The notes under the pieces are model-generated. The model was not told the DNA's origin. It searched no databases and saw only the letters and a program-made list of their open reading frames with translations. This document shows, one piece after another, positions 1-8,806 of a DNA stretch of 64,000 nt (position 1 is the stretch's first letter; every line of letters starts with the position of its first letter). Where the stretch lies: positions 38,410 through 102,409 of the forward strand of contig CASDVE010000009.1 in the NCBI GenBank assembly GCA_949284175.1, written 5' to 3'. Source of the stretch: an uncultured Eubacteriales bacterium. Lineage in GTDB: Bacteria > Bacillota > Clostridia > Lachnospirales > Lachnospiraceae. Made by a program: the position numbers and the translations under genes.

Positions 1-1
1 G

Positions 2-1552
2 CTGTGGAAAATTGTGTTAAAACCAAAATATAAACGCTGTAAATATTATTTTAAACTGCGAACAAAAGAAGAAGAGTGGATCTATGTAGAAGATGGATTC
101 TATCAAGAAAAGCAGTTAAAAGAAAGTGGTCGCATGATTCAATATTTCATTATGCCTTGGATGAATGAACGGGATATTGGGACAGTTCCAGAGTGGGTAG
201 AGCATACCATTTGGTATCAGATCTTTCCCGAGAGGTTTTGCAATGGAGAGCCGTTAAATGATCCGAGTCATGTGAAGCCATGGAAGATGGAAAAAACCAA
301 CTATTTGGATCTCTATGGTGGGGATTTGCAAGGTATTATTAAAAGACTTCCTTATCTTCACCAACTAGGCATCACTGGAATTTATCTAACGCCTATTTGT
401 GAGGCACTTTCCAATCATAAATATGATACAACAGATTATAAGAAGATCGATCCTATGTTTGGAACAGAAGAAACCATGAAAGAGCTAGTGCATAAAGCCC
501 ATGATTTGGGAATAAGAATTATGATGGATGGGGTGTTTAATCACACTGGAACAGAATTTAAGCCATGGAAAGATGTATTACTTCATGGAGAGAAGTCCCG
601 TTATAAGGATTGGTTTATGATCCATGAGTTTCCGGTTGAAAAAGATAAAAGAGATACAAGAGATGGCAGTTATTTTTCCTTTGCCTTTGCAGGAGGAATG
701 CCCAAATTAAATACCAATCATGAAGAGGTGATTGATTTTATCAAAGACGTATGCACCTATTGGATACAAGAATACGACATTGATGGCATTCGATTTGATG
801 TGGGCAATGAAGTGTCCCATTATTTCTTAAAAGAGCTTAGAAAGCATCTGTTGGCAATAAAGTCCGATCTCTATTTGCTTGGAGAGATATGGCATGACTC
901 CACCCAGTGGCTTTTTGGGGATGAATATGATGGGGTCATGAACTATCCTCTAACGAGCAGTATCAATGATTTTTGGAAAGAAGAGTTAACAGCAAAGCAA
1001 TTGGAACATCGAATCAATCGCTGTATGAATCTTTATCGAGAACAAAATCAAAAAGTTATGTTCAATCTTTTAGATTCTCATGATACGGATCGCCTGCGAA
1101 CGAGATGTGGAAGTGAGGAAGTTTTTTATCAGCAAATGGCAGTGTTATTTACCATGGCAGGAAGTGCTTGTATTTATTATGGAACAGAGATTGGAATGGA
1201 AGGCGGACATGATCCAGATTGCCGTCGCTGTATGCCATGGGAAGACATAGAACAAGGTGCTTATCAAAAAGAACAAGATGCCATAAAGACGTTGATTGCA
1301 ATAAGAAAACAAGAGGAAGATTGTAAAGCCTTAGCCATTGAATTTCTGTATCCAAAGGAAGAGGCGAAACAAGAACGGGTCATTCACTATAAAAAGGGCA
1401 ATGGATTATATGTGCTTTTAAATGCTACAAAAGAACCAATTTTAATAAAAGAATGGGAAACATCAAAGGAAAAGATACAACGTCTTTTTCAATGGAATTG
1501 TGAGGAAGAAACCATAGGAGTGAATGGAACACTCATTTATAAGGTTTTATAG
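2..1552 (+). CDS. Neopullulanase/cyclomaltodextrinase-type GH13 glycosidase (5' end outside window)
   Basis: Probably hydrolyses alpha-glucans or cyclomaltodextrins in the cytoplasm. The frame is open to the left edge. The first residues (LKPKYKRCKYYFKL) read like the end of the N-terminal CBM34-type domain of this group, so the start is missing. The GH13 barrel motifs are all visible: DGVFNHTG (region I), DGIRFDVGNE with the nucleophile Asp (region II), LLGEIWHD with the acid/base Glu (region III) and LLDSHDTDRL (region IV). The VGNE ending of region II is close to the VANE typical of neopullulanase and maltogenic amylase. No signal peptide can be judged. The next gene starts 18 bases downstream and is another GH13 enzyme, so the two likely form one maltodextrin-degradation operon. 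The exact substrate cannot be read from sequence. Confidence 0.9.
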   Translation: MWKIVLKPKYKRCKYYFKLRTKEEEWIYVEDGFYQEKQLKESGRMIQYFIMPWMNERDIGTVPEWVEHTIWYQIFPERFCNGEPLNDPSHVKPWKMEKTNYLDLYGGDLQGIIKRLPYLHQLGITGIYLTPICEALSNHKYDTTDYKKIDPMFGTEETMKELVHKAHDLGIRIMMDGVFNHTGTEFKPWKDVLLHGEKSRYKDWFMIHEFPVEKDKRDTRDGSYFSFAFAGGMPKLNTNHEEVIDFIKDVCTYWIQEYDIDGIRFDVGNEVSHYFLKELRKHLLAIKSDLYLLGEIWHDSTQWLFGDEYDGVMNYPLTSSINDFWKEELTAKQLEHRINRCMNLYREQNQKVMFNLLDSHDTDRLRTRCGSEEVFYQQMAVLFTMAGSACIYYGTEIGMEGGHDPDCRRCMPWEDIEQGAYQKEQDAIKTLIAIRKQEEDCKALAIEFLYPKEEAKQERVIHYKKGNGLYVLLNATKEPILIKEWETSKEKIQRLFQWNCEEETIGVNGTLIYKVL

Positions 1553-1570
1553 ACGAAGGAGGATATGAGC

Positions 1571-3190
1571 ATGGGAGAAACAAAACAACTTTGGTGGAAA
1601 GATGCAGTTATGTATCAGATTTATCCAAAAAGTTTTCTCGATACCAATGGAGATGGGATTGGAGATTTAGAAGGAATCATTGAAAAACTGGATTATTTAC
1701 AGGAATTGGGGATAAAAGGAATTTGGCTTTCCCCAGTGTATCGTTCTCCACAGGATGACAATGGATACGATATTGCGGATTATCAAGATATTGATCCGAT
1801 GTTTGGAACGATGGAAGATATGCTCCGTTTAATTGAAGAAGGAAAAAAACGGGATATTCGCATAATTATGGACTTGGTATTAAACCATTCTTCTGATGAG
1901 CATCGCTGGTTTCTTGAGGCAAAAAAGAGCAAAGATAATCCATATCATGACTATTATGTGTGGAGAGATGGAGAAGAAGGCGTGCCACCAAACGATATGA
2001 CCTCTTGCTTTGGAGGGTCTGCATGGGAATGGGTGCCAGAATTAAAACAGTATTATTTCCACCAATTTTCAAAAAAACAGCCAGATTTAAACTGGGAAAA
2101 TGAAAAGGTAAGGCAAGAACTCTATGCCATGATCCGTTGGTGGATGGACAAAGGGCTTGGAGGATTTCGTTTGGATGTCATCGACTGTATTGCAAAAGAA
2201 CCGGATAAAAAAATTACGGGAAATGGCCCAAGACTTCATGAATTTATTCAAGAAATGAGCAGTCAAACCTTTGGAAAAAGTGAATTTTTAACCGTAGGAG
2301 AAACTTGGGGAGCGACACCAGAAATTGCTAGAAAATATAGCAATCCTGATGGCAGTGAATTTTCTATGGTGTTCCAATTTGAACATATTATGCTCGATCA
2401 AGATGGAGGGGAGAAGTGGGATTTAAAAGAACTCGATTTAGTAGAATTAAAAAAAGTGCTTTCCAAATGGCAAAAAGAACTGTATCAGAAAGGTTGGAAT
2501 AGCTTATTTTGGGATAATCACGATCTTCCAAGAGCGGTTTCTCGCTTTGGAAATGATAACGAGTATCGTGTGGAATCCGCAAAAATGTTAGCAACGGTTC
2601 TTCATGGTATGCAAGGAACTCCGTATATTTATCAGGGGGAAGAACTTGGTATGACCAATGTTTCCTATGAGCTATCAGAATATCGAGATATTGAGCTTTT
2701 AAATATGTATCAAGAACGCATGGAAAAAGGCTACAAAGAAGAAGAGATTATGAAGTCCATCTATGCAAAAGGACGCGATAATGCGAGAACTCCAATGCAG
2801 TGGAGTGACGAAAAAGAGGCAGGATTTACAACAGGAACACCATGGATTAAGGTCAATCCAAATTACAAAGAAATCAATGCAAAAAGCCAGATTCATGATG
2901 AAAACTCCATTTTTTCTTATTATAAAAAACTGGTGCAGATGAGAAAAGAGTATGCTATTTTGGTAGAGGGGTCTTATGAGCTATTGATGGAAGAAGATCC
3001 GGATATTTTTACTTATGTAAGAAGGCTTTTTGATGAGAAACTGTTAGTTGTGGCAAATTTCCATGGAGTGGAAAGAGAATATGATCTTCCAAAGGAATTT
3101 GAGGGGGCAACGAAGATTCTTTGTAATTATCAAGAAGAAGTGGCAGGGAAGTTAAAGCCATATGAGGCAAGAATTTACTACATTGGCTAA
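1571..3190 (+). CDS. Oligo-1,6-glucosidase-type GH13 alpha-glucosidase
   Basis: A 539-residue cytoplasmic alpha-glucosidase of the MalL/DexB/TreA group, with the usual length. Motifs: IYPKSFLDTNGDGIGDL near the N-terminus, DLVLNHSSDEHRWF, GFRLDVID (nucleophile Asp), VGETWG (acid/base Glu) and WDNHDLPRAVSR. Val after the nucleophile Asp is the residue associated with alpha-1,6 preference in oligo-1,6-glucosidases, which argues for isomalto-oligosaccharide cleavage rather than maltase; trehalose-6-phosphate hydrolase remains possible. An ATG at 1565 lies only 2 bases from the AAGGAGG at 1556-1562, whereas the ATG at 1571 has 8-base spacing, so I use the latter. It probably finishes off oligosaccharides released by the preceding enzyme. 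A terminator follows. Confidence 0.9.
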   Translation: MGETKQLWWKDAVMYQIYPKSFLDTNGDGIGDLEGIIEKLDYLQELGIKGIWLSPVYRSPQDDNGYDIADYQDIDPMFGTMEDMLRLIEEGKKRDIRIIMDLVLNHSSDEHRWFLEAKKSKDNPYHDYYVWRDGEEGVPPNDMTSCFGGSAWEWVPELKQYYFHQFSKKQPDLNWENEKVRQELYAMIRWWMDKGLGGFRLDVIDCIAKEPDKKITGNGPRLHEFIQEMSSQTFGKSEFLTVGETWGATPEIARKYSNPDGSEFSMVFQFEHIMLDQDGGEKWDLKELDLVELKKVLSKWQKELYQKGWNSLFWDNHDLPRAVSRFGNDNEYRVESAKMLATVLHGMQGTPYIYQGEELGMTNVSYELSEYRDIELLNMYQERMEKGYKEEEIMKSIYAKGRDNARTPMQWSDEKEAGFTTGTPWIKVNPNYKEINAKSQIHDENSIFSYYKKLVQMRKEYAILVEGSYELLMEEDPDIFTYVRRLFDEKLLVVANFHGVEREYDLPKEFEGATKILCNYQEEVAGKLKPYEARIYYIG

Positions 3191-3208
3191 AGGGTCATTG
3201 TGAAAGAA

Positions 3209-3239
3209 AAGAGAGCAGAAAAGGATGCTCTCTTTTTTT
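3209..3239 (+). terminator. Rho-independent terminator of the GH13 pair
   Basis: Stem GAGAGCA / TGCTCTC with an 8-base A/G-rich loop, followed by a run of seven T. It lies 19 bases after the glucosidase stop. Confidence 0.85.
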
Positions 3240-3271
3240 CATCCCTTGTACTTTGGGATAGAAGATTATTA

Positions 3272-3298
3272 TTGTATCTCACACTTTTCTATGATAAA
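3272..3298 (+). promoter_or_regulatory. Possible trpS promoter
   Basis: TTGTAT and GATAAA with 15-base spacing, shorter than ideal. No T-box features are seen between here and trpS. Confidence 0.3.
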
Positions 3299-3372
3299 CT
3301 AAGGAGAAGAATGTCAACAAGGTGTAGAATCTACCATGTAGGCAAGAAATTTTAAGAAGGAAGTGTTAAATC

Positions 3373-4380
3373 ATGTTAGATGGAAAAAAATCAATTTTTA
3401 GTGGTATGCAACCAACCGGAACGATTACGTTAGGAAATTATCTTGGAGCGCTTAAAAATTGGGTAAATCTTGATCCAAATGAATATACATGTTTTTTTAG
3501 TATTGTGGATATGCACTCTATTACGGTACGACAAGATCCAGCTACGCTTCGCAAGCAGGCGAGAAATCTTTTGATGTCCTATATTGCAGCCGGAATTGAT
3601 CCAGAGGCGTGCTGTTTATATTATCAGTCCCATGTATCCGCTCATGCAGAATTAGCATGGATTTTAAACTGTTTTACTTATATGGGAGAGATGAACCGTA
3701 TGACACAGTTTAAAGATAAGTCTTCAAAACATCCTGAAAATATTAACACAGGTCTTTTTACTTATCCTGTACTGATGGCAGCGGATATTTTATTATATCA
3801 AGCAGATCTCGTTCCAGTTGGAATCGATCAAAAACAGCATTTGGAGATTACAAGAGATATTGCCAATCGTTTTAATAGTATCTATGGAGATGTGTTTACG
3901 ATTCCAGAGCCTTATATTGGAAAGGTTGGAGCAAAGATTATGAGTTTGCAAGAGCCAACAAAGAAAATGTCAAAATCTGACGAAAATCCAAATGGCTTTA
4001 TTTCTATTTTAGACGATGAGGCAACAATTTTACGCAAATTCAAAAAAGCGGTTACGGATTCTGATAGCTGTATTACCTATTCAGAAGATAAACCAGGAGT
4101 GAAGAACTTAATTGACATTTATAGTGTGATCACAGGACATAGCATCGAAGAGGTTCTAGCTGAGTTCGATGGATTAGGATACGGTGTATTAAAGCAAAGA
4201 GTAGGAGAGGCAGTTGCTAGTGAGTTAAAACCACTCCAAGAAAAATTTCATGATCTGAGTAAAAATAAAGACTATATTGATCAAATTATTAAGAACAATG
4301 CAGAAAAAGCTGGATATTATGCGAATAAAACTCTTCGTAAAGTTCAGAAAAAAGTTGGTTTCCCAGAAAGAATTCGTTAG
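3373..4380 (+). CDS. trpS: Tryptophanyl-tRNA synthetase
   Basis: Class I aminoacyl-tRNA synthetase that charges tRNA-Trp in the cytoplasm. At 335 residues it has the normal length. The N-terminus reads SGMQPTGTITLGNYLGAL, where TLGN is the HIGH-equivalent nucleotide-binding motif, and KKMSKS is intact in the middle of the protein. YQADLVPVGIDQKQHLE is typical of the family's tryptophan-binding half. GAAGGAAG precedes the ATG. It is spaced 9 bases from uppP and probably co-transcribed with it. The leader holds neither a T-box nor an obvious trp leader peptide. Confidence 0.97.
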   Translation: MLDGKKSIFSGMQPTGTITLGNYLGALKNWVNLDPNEYTCFFSIVDMHSITVRQDPATLRKQARNLLMSYIAAGIDPEACCLYYQSHVSAHAELAWILNCFTYMGEMNRMTQFKDKSSKHPENINTGLFTYPVLMAADILLYQADLVPVGIDQKQHLEITRDIANRFNSIYGDVFTIPEPYIGKVGAKIMSLQEPTKKMSKSDENPNGFISILDDEATILRKFKKAVTDSDSCITYSEDKPGVKNLIDIYSVITGHSIEEVLAEFDGLGYGVLKQRVGEAVASELKPLQEKFHDLSKNKDYIDQIIKNNAEKAGYYANKTLRKVQKKVGFPERIR

Positions 4381-4389
4381 GAGAATACT

Positions 4390-5232
4390 ATGGATTTGAT
4401 TGAAATTATCAAAGTTATTATCATTGGAATTGTAGAGGGGATTACAGAATGGCTTCCTGTCAGTAGTACAGGACATATGATTTTAGTAGAAAACTTTTGG
4501 CCATTATCCCAAAGCCCAGAATTTATTGAGATGTTCAATGTTGTCATTCAGCTTGGGGCCATTATGGCAGTTGTGGTACTTTTCTTCCACAAGCTCAATC
4601 CGTTTTCACCTAAATACAGTCAGGGAGAAAAGAGGGATGTATGGGAACTTTGGTTTAAAGTTCTTGTGGCAACCGTACCAGCAGCTATTTTAGGACTCTT
4701 ATTGGATGATTGGTTAAACGATCATTTTTATAATTTTCAAACAGTGGCCTTTACATTAATTCTCTATGGCGTTTTATTTATCGTTGTGGAGAATTGGAAT
4801 AAGAGAAGAAGACCAAGAGTGAATCAGTTTTATTCTATGACCTATCAAACAGCGTTATTGATCGGTGTCTTTCAGATTTTAGCATTGATTCCTGGAACTT
4901 CTCGTTCAGGAGCAACGATTATTGGTGCTATGATACTTGGCTGTTCTCGCTATATTGCGGCAGAATTTTCCTTTTTCCTTGCGATTCCTGTTATGTTTGG
5001 GGCAAGTGCATTAAAAATTGTGAAATTCATCAAGGATACAGGTGGATTCTTCTCAGGAACAGAACTTATCATTTTATTATTAGGTATGGTAGTTGCCTTT
5101 ATTGTTTCCTTAGTTTGTATCAAGTTCTTAATGAGTTTCGTAAAACGAAATGACTTTAAAATTTTTGGATATTATCGAATTGTGCTAGGGATTTTATTAT
5201 TAGCTGTTTGGTTAATACCAATGTTTGCATAA
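4390..5232 (+). CDS. uppP: Undecaprenyl-diphosphatase (UppP/BacA)
   Basis: Integral membrane phosphatase that recycles undecaprenyl diphosphate to the monophosphate carrier for peptidoglycan and wall polymers; it also gives basal bacitracin tolerance. The 280-residue protein has the two family signatures: [15 protein letters not shown] near residue 17 and [11 protein letters not shown] near residue 168, containing the catalytic Glu, Ser and Arg residues. Multiple hydrophobic helices follow. It is 9 bases after trpS and ends in its own terminator, so the pair forms one unit without clear functional linkage. Confidence 0.96.
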   Translation: MDLIEIIKVIIIGIVEGITEWLPVSSTGHMILVENFWPLSQSPEFIEMFNVVIQLGAIMAVVVLFFHKLNPFSPKYSQGEKRDVWELWFKVLVATVPAAILGLLLDDWLNDHFYNFQTVAFTLILYGVLFIVVENWNKRRRPRVNQFYSMTYQTALLIGVFQILALIPGTSRSGATIIGAMILGCSRYIAAEFSFFLAIPVMFGASALKIVKFIKDTGGFFSGTELIILLLGMVVAFIVSLVCIKFLMSFVKRNDFKIFGYYRIVLGILLLAVWLIPMFA

Positions 5233-5248
5233 TATAGTTTAATAGAAG

Positions 5249-5292
5249 AGGAATTTTTCATAGTTTGAATGACTATGGAAAATTCCTTTTTT
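5249..5292 (+). terminator. uppP terminator
   Basis: A 15-bp stem with one G-T wobble (AGGAATTTTTCATAG against CTATGGAAAATTCCT) around a 9-base loop, then a T run. Confidence 0.9.
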
Positions 5293-5315
5293 AATTTATG
5301 CAAAGACAACGAGTC

Positions 5316-5340
5316 ATGCGAGAGCATTTATGCTCGCATA
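5316..5340. repeat. Hairpin palindrome next to dispersed repeat
   Basis: ATGCGAG and CTCGCAT arms enclose a second GCAT/ATGC pairing. There is no T run, so it is not a terminator. It sits directly upstream of repeat copy A and may belong to the same element. Confidence 0.5.
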
Positions 5341-5351
5341 TGGCGACTGTC

Positions 5352-5391
5352 TGCGAACGTGAGAAGTTCGCAAAGCGTGCTTCTCATCGTT
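5352..5391 (+). repeat. Dispersed palindromic repeat, copy A
   Basis: Reads GCGAACGTGAGAAG, a short spacer, then GCTTCTCATCGTT. The arms AACGTGAGAAG and CTTCTCATCGTT pair with one bulge. Related copies lie at 5411, 14630, 34763, 49394 and 58812. Confidence 0.6.
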
Positions 5392-5410
5392 ATTAGGAAA
5401 TTCCCTGTAT

Positions 5411-5431
5411 AGCGTGTTTCTCATCGTTTAC
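5411..5431 (+). repeat. Dispersed palindromic repeat, half copy B
   Basis: AGCGTGTTTCTCATCGTTT is the right arm of the repeat family only; the left arm is absent. The same AGCGTGTTTCTCATC core occurs in the copy at 34763. Confidence 0.5.
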
Positions 5432-5459
5432 ACGAAGATAGTGCTCCATGGGATTTTAC

Positions 5460-5488
5460 TTGCAAGAAAAGCGGGAATTTTATATACT
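5460..5488 (+). promoter_or_regulatory. Promoter of the YesN/YesM-type operon
   Basis: TTGCAA, 17-base spacer, TATACT: a good sigma-A-type promoter 48 bases before the response-regulator start. Confidence 0.6.
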
Positions 5489-5535
5489 TTTAAATGATGG
5501 GATATGAATTTATAAAAAAGAATGGAGAAGCTATA

Positions 5536-7059
5536 ATGTATCGGATATTGATTGTAGACGATGAAAGAATTGAGCGAAGAGGCATCCGTTTTTTATTGAA
5601 AAAAATGGGATTAGAGATGGAAGTTTTTGAGGCTTCCAATGGAAAAGAAGCATTGGAATTTTTGGAGAAACAGGACGTTGATATTTTGTTCACCGATGTG
5701 AAAATGCCATTTATGGATGGATTGGAACTCATTCAGCAGATTATTCCTAAAAAATCGGATATGAAAGTTGTTATTTTTAGCGGATACAGTGAGTTTGAAT
5801 ACGCAAGACACGCTTTACAGTTAGGTGCAAAAAATTATATTTTAAAACCGGTAGATCCAAAAGAATTTGAAAGCACAGTGCTTGAACTTATGAAAGAGCT
5901 TGAACAAGAACAGTTAAAGCAACAGATAAAAGAAAAAGAGCATAATTTTATGAAAGAGCATATCCTCTATGAATTAATCAACGGAATCCCTTTGGAAACC
6001 ATGAGAAAAAGAACAGAAGGACTGACAGATTTTAAATTTTTAAATACATTTAGTCAAATGTTTTTTATTGAATTTTCCAATGATTTTTTCGGGAAAGTGG
6101 GAATTAATTTTCCTGAAATATTAAAAAAACAGATTGATTGGAATTTTACGTATTTGAATCTAAATCCATTGCAATGTATTTTATTGCTTCATAAGGAAGA
6201 AAAAATAGATGGAAAGCAGGGGGCAAAGGAGATCTATCATGCTATCGTTGAGAAATTTGCGGTACAGCCCTATATTGCGGTTAGCAAAGAGTTAACAGAA
6301 AAATCCGATCTTTCTAAAGAATTTGAACAGTTAGAATTATTGATGGAAAATAAATTTTATCAATCAGAACAGCATATTTTCATGGAAAATGTGGAAGAAA
6401 ATACAAATTTATTAGCTCAGATTAACGATGATATGTTATTAAAGCAGATACGACAAGATTTACGAATGAAAGATATTGATTCACTAAAAGAGCATTTTGA
6501 ACGATTATGTGAAAAGTATCGAAGTAGCCGAGATTTTTCACAAGTCTATATCAAATTCATCTTTTCTAGTTTGCTAAAAGATTTTTATAAAAATCTGCCA
6601 AAGGAAAAAGAGAGCGAATTTAATCAAGACATTGATCGGATGTATCGGGCGGAACAGTTTTCAACAGTGATGGAGATTATCAGTGGAACGATACGCTCGC
6701 TAGAACAAGAGTTTTCAAACAATCCATCGTATTTACATAAAGAAGTGGAAGGGATTAAGCAATATATTGCTATGCACTATGGAGAAGAGATTAGTGTGGA
6801 TAAATTGGCGGATATGGTTTATATGACACCCAGTTATTTAAGCCATTTATTTAAAAAGGAAACAGGTCAAAACTTAAGCAAATATTTAAAATCCTATCGA
6901 ATGGAAATGGCAAAAGAGAAGTTAGAAAAGACAAATGAGAAGATTGTGAACATCAGTTATCAAGTTGGCTATTCCAATGTATCGTATTTTTGTCAGAGTT
7001 TTCGAGAGTATTTTGGTGTCAGTCCACAAAAGTATAGAGATATTGGAGAAGAGATATGA
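5536..7059 (+). CDS. YesN-type response regulator with AraC DNA-binding domain
   Basis: Cytoplasmic transcription factor of a two-component system. The 507-residue protein begins with a receiver domain (ILIVDDERIERRG; phosphoacceptor Asp in LFTDVKMPFMDG; conserved Lys in YILKPVD). A roughly 280-residue middle region follows, then a C-terminal AraC/XylS double helix-turn-helix (YMTPSYLSHLFKKETG and ISYQVGYSNVSYFCQSFREYFG). An upstream in-frame ATG at 5494 has no ribosome site; GGAGAAG at 5524-5530 favours 5536. Its stop overlaps the start of the kinase gene (ATGA). Relatives usually control carbohydrate ABC transporters, but no transporter is adjacent here, so the target is unknown. Confidence 0.93.
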   Translation: MYRILIVDDERIERRGIRFLLKKMGLEMEVFEASNGKEALEFLEKQDVDILFTDVKMPFMDGLELIQQIIPKKSDMKVVIFSGYSEFEYARHALQLGAKNYILKPVDPKEFESTVLELMKELEQEQLKQQIKEKEHNFMKEHILYELINGIPLETMRKRTEGLTDFKFLNTFSQMFFIEFSNDFFGKVGINFPEILKKQIDWNFTYLNLNPLQCILLLHKEEKIDGKQGAKEIYHAIVEKFAVQPYIAVSKELTEKSDLSKEFEQLELLMENKFYQSEQHIFMENVEENTNLLAQINDDMLLKQIRQDLRMKDIDSLKEHFERLCEKYRSSRDFSQVYIKFIFSSLLKDFYKNLPKEKESEFNQDIDRMYRAEQFSTVMEIISGTIRSLEQEFSNNPSYLHKEVEGIKQYIAMHYGEEISVDKLADMVYMTPSYLSHLFKKETGQNLSKYLKSYRMEMAKEKLEKTNEKIVNISYQVGYSNVSYFCQSFREYFGVSPQKYRDIGEEI

Positions 7060-8783
7060 GGGTGAGAAATCATAACTTAAACATCATTTGGTTTAAGGAT
7101 ATGAAGTTGAGAAATAAACTGATTTTTAACTATATTTGTTTTGGGTTGCTTCCTCTTTTGCTTGTTGGAGCCTTTGGAATTTATAAGGTTCAAACAGTGA
7201 TGTTTTCACAAGAAGCGGTACGCAATCAAGATTATTTAAAACAGGCAGTTTCTGCACTGAATGGGCAGTTAAAAGTATATGATAATTTAAGTGATTATAT
7301 CTCTTTTAGCAGTTCTGTTTCTCGCATTTGTGAAGATAAGTACGAGTCAGAATATAATCGTTATCTCGATTATACAGAAGGGTTTCATTCCCTTGTGGGC
7401 TCCATGAAATATTTTCATGATGAAATACAAAGGATTACCCTTTATGTGGATAAGCCCATTGTAGAGTATGAAGATTCCATTATGCCAACAAAAGGGGTTA
7501 AAACAGAATCTTGGTATGAAGTAGTAAAGCAAGATAATGAAGTCCATTGGTTTGTATCAAAAGATAAAAAAAAGGTATTTTCAGCAAGGAAAATTCCTTC
7601 TTTAAGCGATGAAAAAATGAACCATATTTTATATATTGAGATTGACTATGGCACTTTATTTGATTGGTTTGAAAATATGACGGATACGGATTACGGCGTT
7701 TATCTTGTGGATGAAGAAGAGGAAATCCTTTATGAGGCACAAAAGTTTTCAAAAGGAAATCGAGATCAGATTTTAGATTTTTCTAGCGTAAAAGAAGAAG
7801 GAGAAAAGCAAGAACATTATATTGTGACAAAACAAGAGATAGGAGAGAATGGATGGAGTGTATACTTATATCGTTCCTCTGATGGAATTTCACAAAAGAT
7901 CAATGGAATTTTAAAAGAGGTGATTTGGGGAGTGATTGTATCTATTATCTTATCTGTTTTTTTCATCCGCCTAATTACCAATCATACAGTAAAAGGGATT
8001 GAGCAGTTGAGAGGTAATATGAAGGAGGTGGAGGAAGGGAAACTGGAATTTTATATTCAAACAGATTCCAAAGATGAAATCGGTGATCTCATTCGAGGCT
8101 TTGGAGAGATGTTAACAAAGATTAAAGTTCTAGTAGAAGAAGTGTATGAGGGAAAGATCAAACAAAAAGAATATGAAATGCGAGCATTACAAGCACAGAT
8201 CAATCCTCATTTCTTATATAATTCTCTTTCTCTTATTAACTGGATGGCAATTGAAGAAGGACATGAGGATATTAGCAAGATTACACTTGCCATGTCGTCT
8301 TTTTATCGGACGGCACTGAATAAAGGAAATAATATTATTTTATTAAAAAACGAAATTGAAAACATGAAATCCTATTTAGAAATCCAACTGATGATGCACG
8401 ACTATGAATTTGATACAGAAATTCAAATAGAGGAAGGACTGGAAGACTTTTTGGTTCTTAATTTAATTTTACAACCTATGGTGGAAAATGCCATCGATCA
8501 TGGAATCGATTTAAAAACACAAGGAAGAGGTAAAGTATCCGTTACTGCAAAAAGTGAAGGGGATACCATCGTCATTGTGGTGGAAGATAATGGAGTTGGA
8601 ATGGAACAAAGTGTCATAGATACGATTTTAACGAAAAAGTCCAAAGGATATGGTCTTAGAAATGTCAATGAGAGGATTAAGTTATATTATGGCGAAGAGT
8701 ATCATTTGACTATTGAAAGTGAACGAGGAGTTGGAACAAAAATTATAACAAAAATTCCAAAAGTAAAAGAAGAAAAGGCGTGA
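7056..8783 (+). CDS. YesM-type sensor histidine kinase
   Basis: Membrane sensor partner of the preceding regulator; the genes overlap by 4 bases. The 575 residues show a first membrane helix near residues 27-48 (YICFGLLPLLLVGAFG), a roughly 240-residue extracellular sensing region, a second helix (VIWGVIVSIILSVFFI), a HAMP segment, the His_kinase motif QINPHFLYNSLSLINWMA with the phosphorylated His, and an HATPase domain (PMVENAIDHGID, VEDNGVGM, GYGLRNV). This is the LytS/YesM kinase type. The extracellular part suggests recognition of an external ligand, probably a sugar by family analogy, but the signal cannot be deduced. Confidence 0.93.
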   Translation: MRVRNHNLNIIWFKDMKLRNKLIFNYICFGLLPLLLVGAFGIYKVQTVMFSQEAVRNQDYLKQAVSALNGQLKVYDNLSDYISFSSSVSRICEDKYESEYNRYLDYTEGFHSLVGSMKYFHDEIQRITLYVDKPIVEYEDSIMPTKGVKTESWYEVVKQDNEVHWFVSKDKKKVFSARKIPSLSDEKMNHILYIEIDYGTLFDWFENMTDTDYGVYLVDEEEEILYEAQKFSKGNRDQILDFSSVKEEGEKQEHYIVTKQEIGENGWSVYLYRSSDGISQKINGILKEVIWGVIVSIILSVFFIRLITNHTVKGIEQLRGNMKEVEEGKLEFYIQTDSKDEIGDLIRGFGEMLTKIKVLVEEVYEGKIKQKEYEMRALQAQINPHFLYNSLSLINWMAIEEGHEDISKITLAMSSFYRTALNKGNNIILLKNEIENMKSYLEIQLMMHDYEFDTEIQIEEGLEDFLVLNLILQPMVENAIDHGIDLKTQGRGKVSVTAKSEGDTIVIVVEDNGVGMEQSVIDTILTKKSKGYGLRNVNERIKLYYGEEYHLTIESERGVGTKIITKIPKVKEEKA

Positions 8784-8801
8784 ATTTTTTCACGCCTTTT
8801 T
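8773..8801. terminator. Bidirectional terminator between the sensor kinase gene and ychF
   Basis: Perfect 12-bp stem AAAAGGCGTGAA / TTCACGCCTTTT with a TTTT loop. A and T tracts on both sides serve the two convergent genes. It overlaps the kinase stop codon. Confidence 0.9.
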
Positions 8802-8806
8802 AAAAA

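Larger units (their letters stand above)
5233..5535. other. Intergenic region with terminator, palindromes and promoter
   Basis: About 300 bases without a gene. It holds the uppP terminator, a 25-base hairpin, one full and one half copy of the dispersed GATGAGAA palindrome, and the promoter of the downstream response-regulator gene. No further ORF or RNA family is recognised. Confidence 0.7.

Noticed and set aside
3240..3372. T-box leader for trpS
   Set aside because: No AGGGTGGNACCGCG-type antiterminator and no specifier stem; the only terminator belongs to the upstream gene. The hisS leader was also checked with the same result.
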